Assembly (NCBI GenBank): GCA_947570515.1
Contig: CANOUM010000116.1
Span: forward strand, 1 to 5,803
Length of the DNA stretch: 5,803 bases
Source: an uncultured Clostridia bacterium
GTDB taxonomy: Bacteria; Bacillota; Clostridia; Lachnospirales; Bianqueaceae
Direction of reading: 5' to 3'
A model generated the notes under the pieces. That model searched no databases and was not told the origin of the DNA. It was given only the letters and a program-made list of their open reading frames with translations. Positions 5,580 through 5,803 of the stretch are shown here, piece by piece; within the stretch, counting starts at the first letter, position 1, and every line of letters starts with the position of its first letter. Position numbers and translations under genes: made by a program.

Positions 5580-5803
5580 TTATTCCGTTTTAGCCTCAAT
5601 CCCCTCTGTGCGATAAATGAATTTTACCTTTCCCTCCATCTTGTCATCTATCTCTGAGAAGGATTGATACTGTGCTGACAGCTTTAGCCCGGCTTTCACT
5701 CGCTCTAAAAGCAGTGAAACATCTCCTATTTTCTCCGAATCCTGTAAGGCGCTTACCAGTTTCTCAATCCCTTTTTCATTAAGTTCTTTTAATCCGTCTG
5801 CAA
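5580..5803 (-). CDS. C-terminal part of an unidentified protein (window-edge partial)
   Basis: The minus strand is open from the right edge to a TAA at 5580-5582, giving 73 codons. The visible end starts ADGLKELNEKGIEKLV, runs through hydrophilic, helix-prone sequence and finishes with KVKFIYRTEGIEAKTE. No membrane segment is visible. The opening ADGLKEL resembles the heptads (xxxLxxG) found in YhgE/Pip-like and related clostridial membrane proteins, so this may be the tail of such a protein, but too little is present to name it. The frame is supported by its clean ending just before the strong minus-strand terminator. Confidence 0.6.
   Translation of the reverse strand, partial: ADGLKELNEKGIEKLVSALQDSEKIGDVSLLLERVKAGLKLSAQYQSFSEIDDKMEGKVKFIYRTEGIEAKTE

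Overview
The window looks like chromosome from a low-to-mid GC Firmicute of the class Clostridia, most likely a gut Lachnospiraceae-type organism. Pointers are the strong AGGAGG-type ribosome binding sites, TTGACA/TATAAT-type promoters, a DUF1540 cysteine-rich mini-protein, a NahK-type sugar kinase and long intergenic hairpin repeats. The taxonomic call is an inference from gene types, not a match to a genome.

Layout, left to right. (1) 1-1181, minus: CCA tRNA nucleotidyltransferase, cut by the window edge at or very near its C-terminus. (2) 1182-1379: divergent intergenic region with a near-consensus promoter for cca and, facing the other way, a possible forespore-type promoter and a small palindrome. 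(3) 1380-1568, plus: 62-residue DUF1540 protein with ten cysteines, followed by a terminator that can also serve the convergent kinase gene. (4) 1696-2802, minus: NahK-like N-acetylhexosamine 1-kinase with its own promoter. (5) 2803-3799: about 1 kb without a convincing gene. It holds four diverged inverted repeats spaced about 54 bp apart (2961-3153), then a modular array of twelve tight hairpins (about 3176-3653). (6) 3806-5514, plus: a two-gene operon with a 4-base overlap, a HisJ-like PHP-domain phosphoesterase and a PhnP-like metallo-beta-lactamase-fold hydrolase. (7) 5530-5568: a long terminator hairpin shared with a convergent gene. (8) 5580-5803, minus: the last 73 codons of a gene that enters from the right.

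The genes do not form one pathway. cca is tRNA housekeeping; the kinase would feed host-glycan amino sugars into metabolism but has no pathway partners here; the PHP/MBL pair is probably one functional unit acting on a phosphate ester or cyclic phosphate. The most unusual part is the repeat region between the divergent kinase and PHP/MBL promoters. It has regular architecture, conserved stems with variable three-base loops and paired base changes between stems, which suggests selection on nucleic-acid structure rather than on protein.
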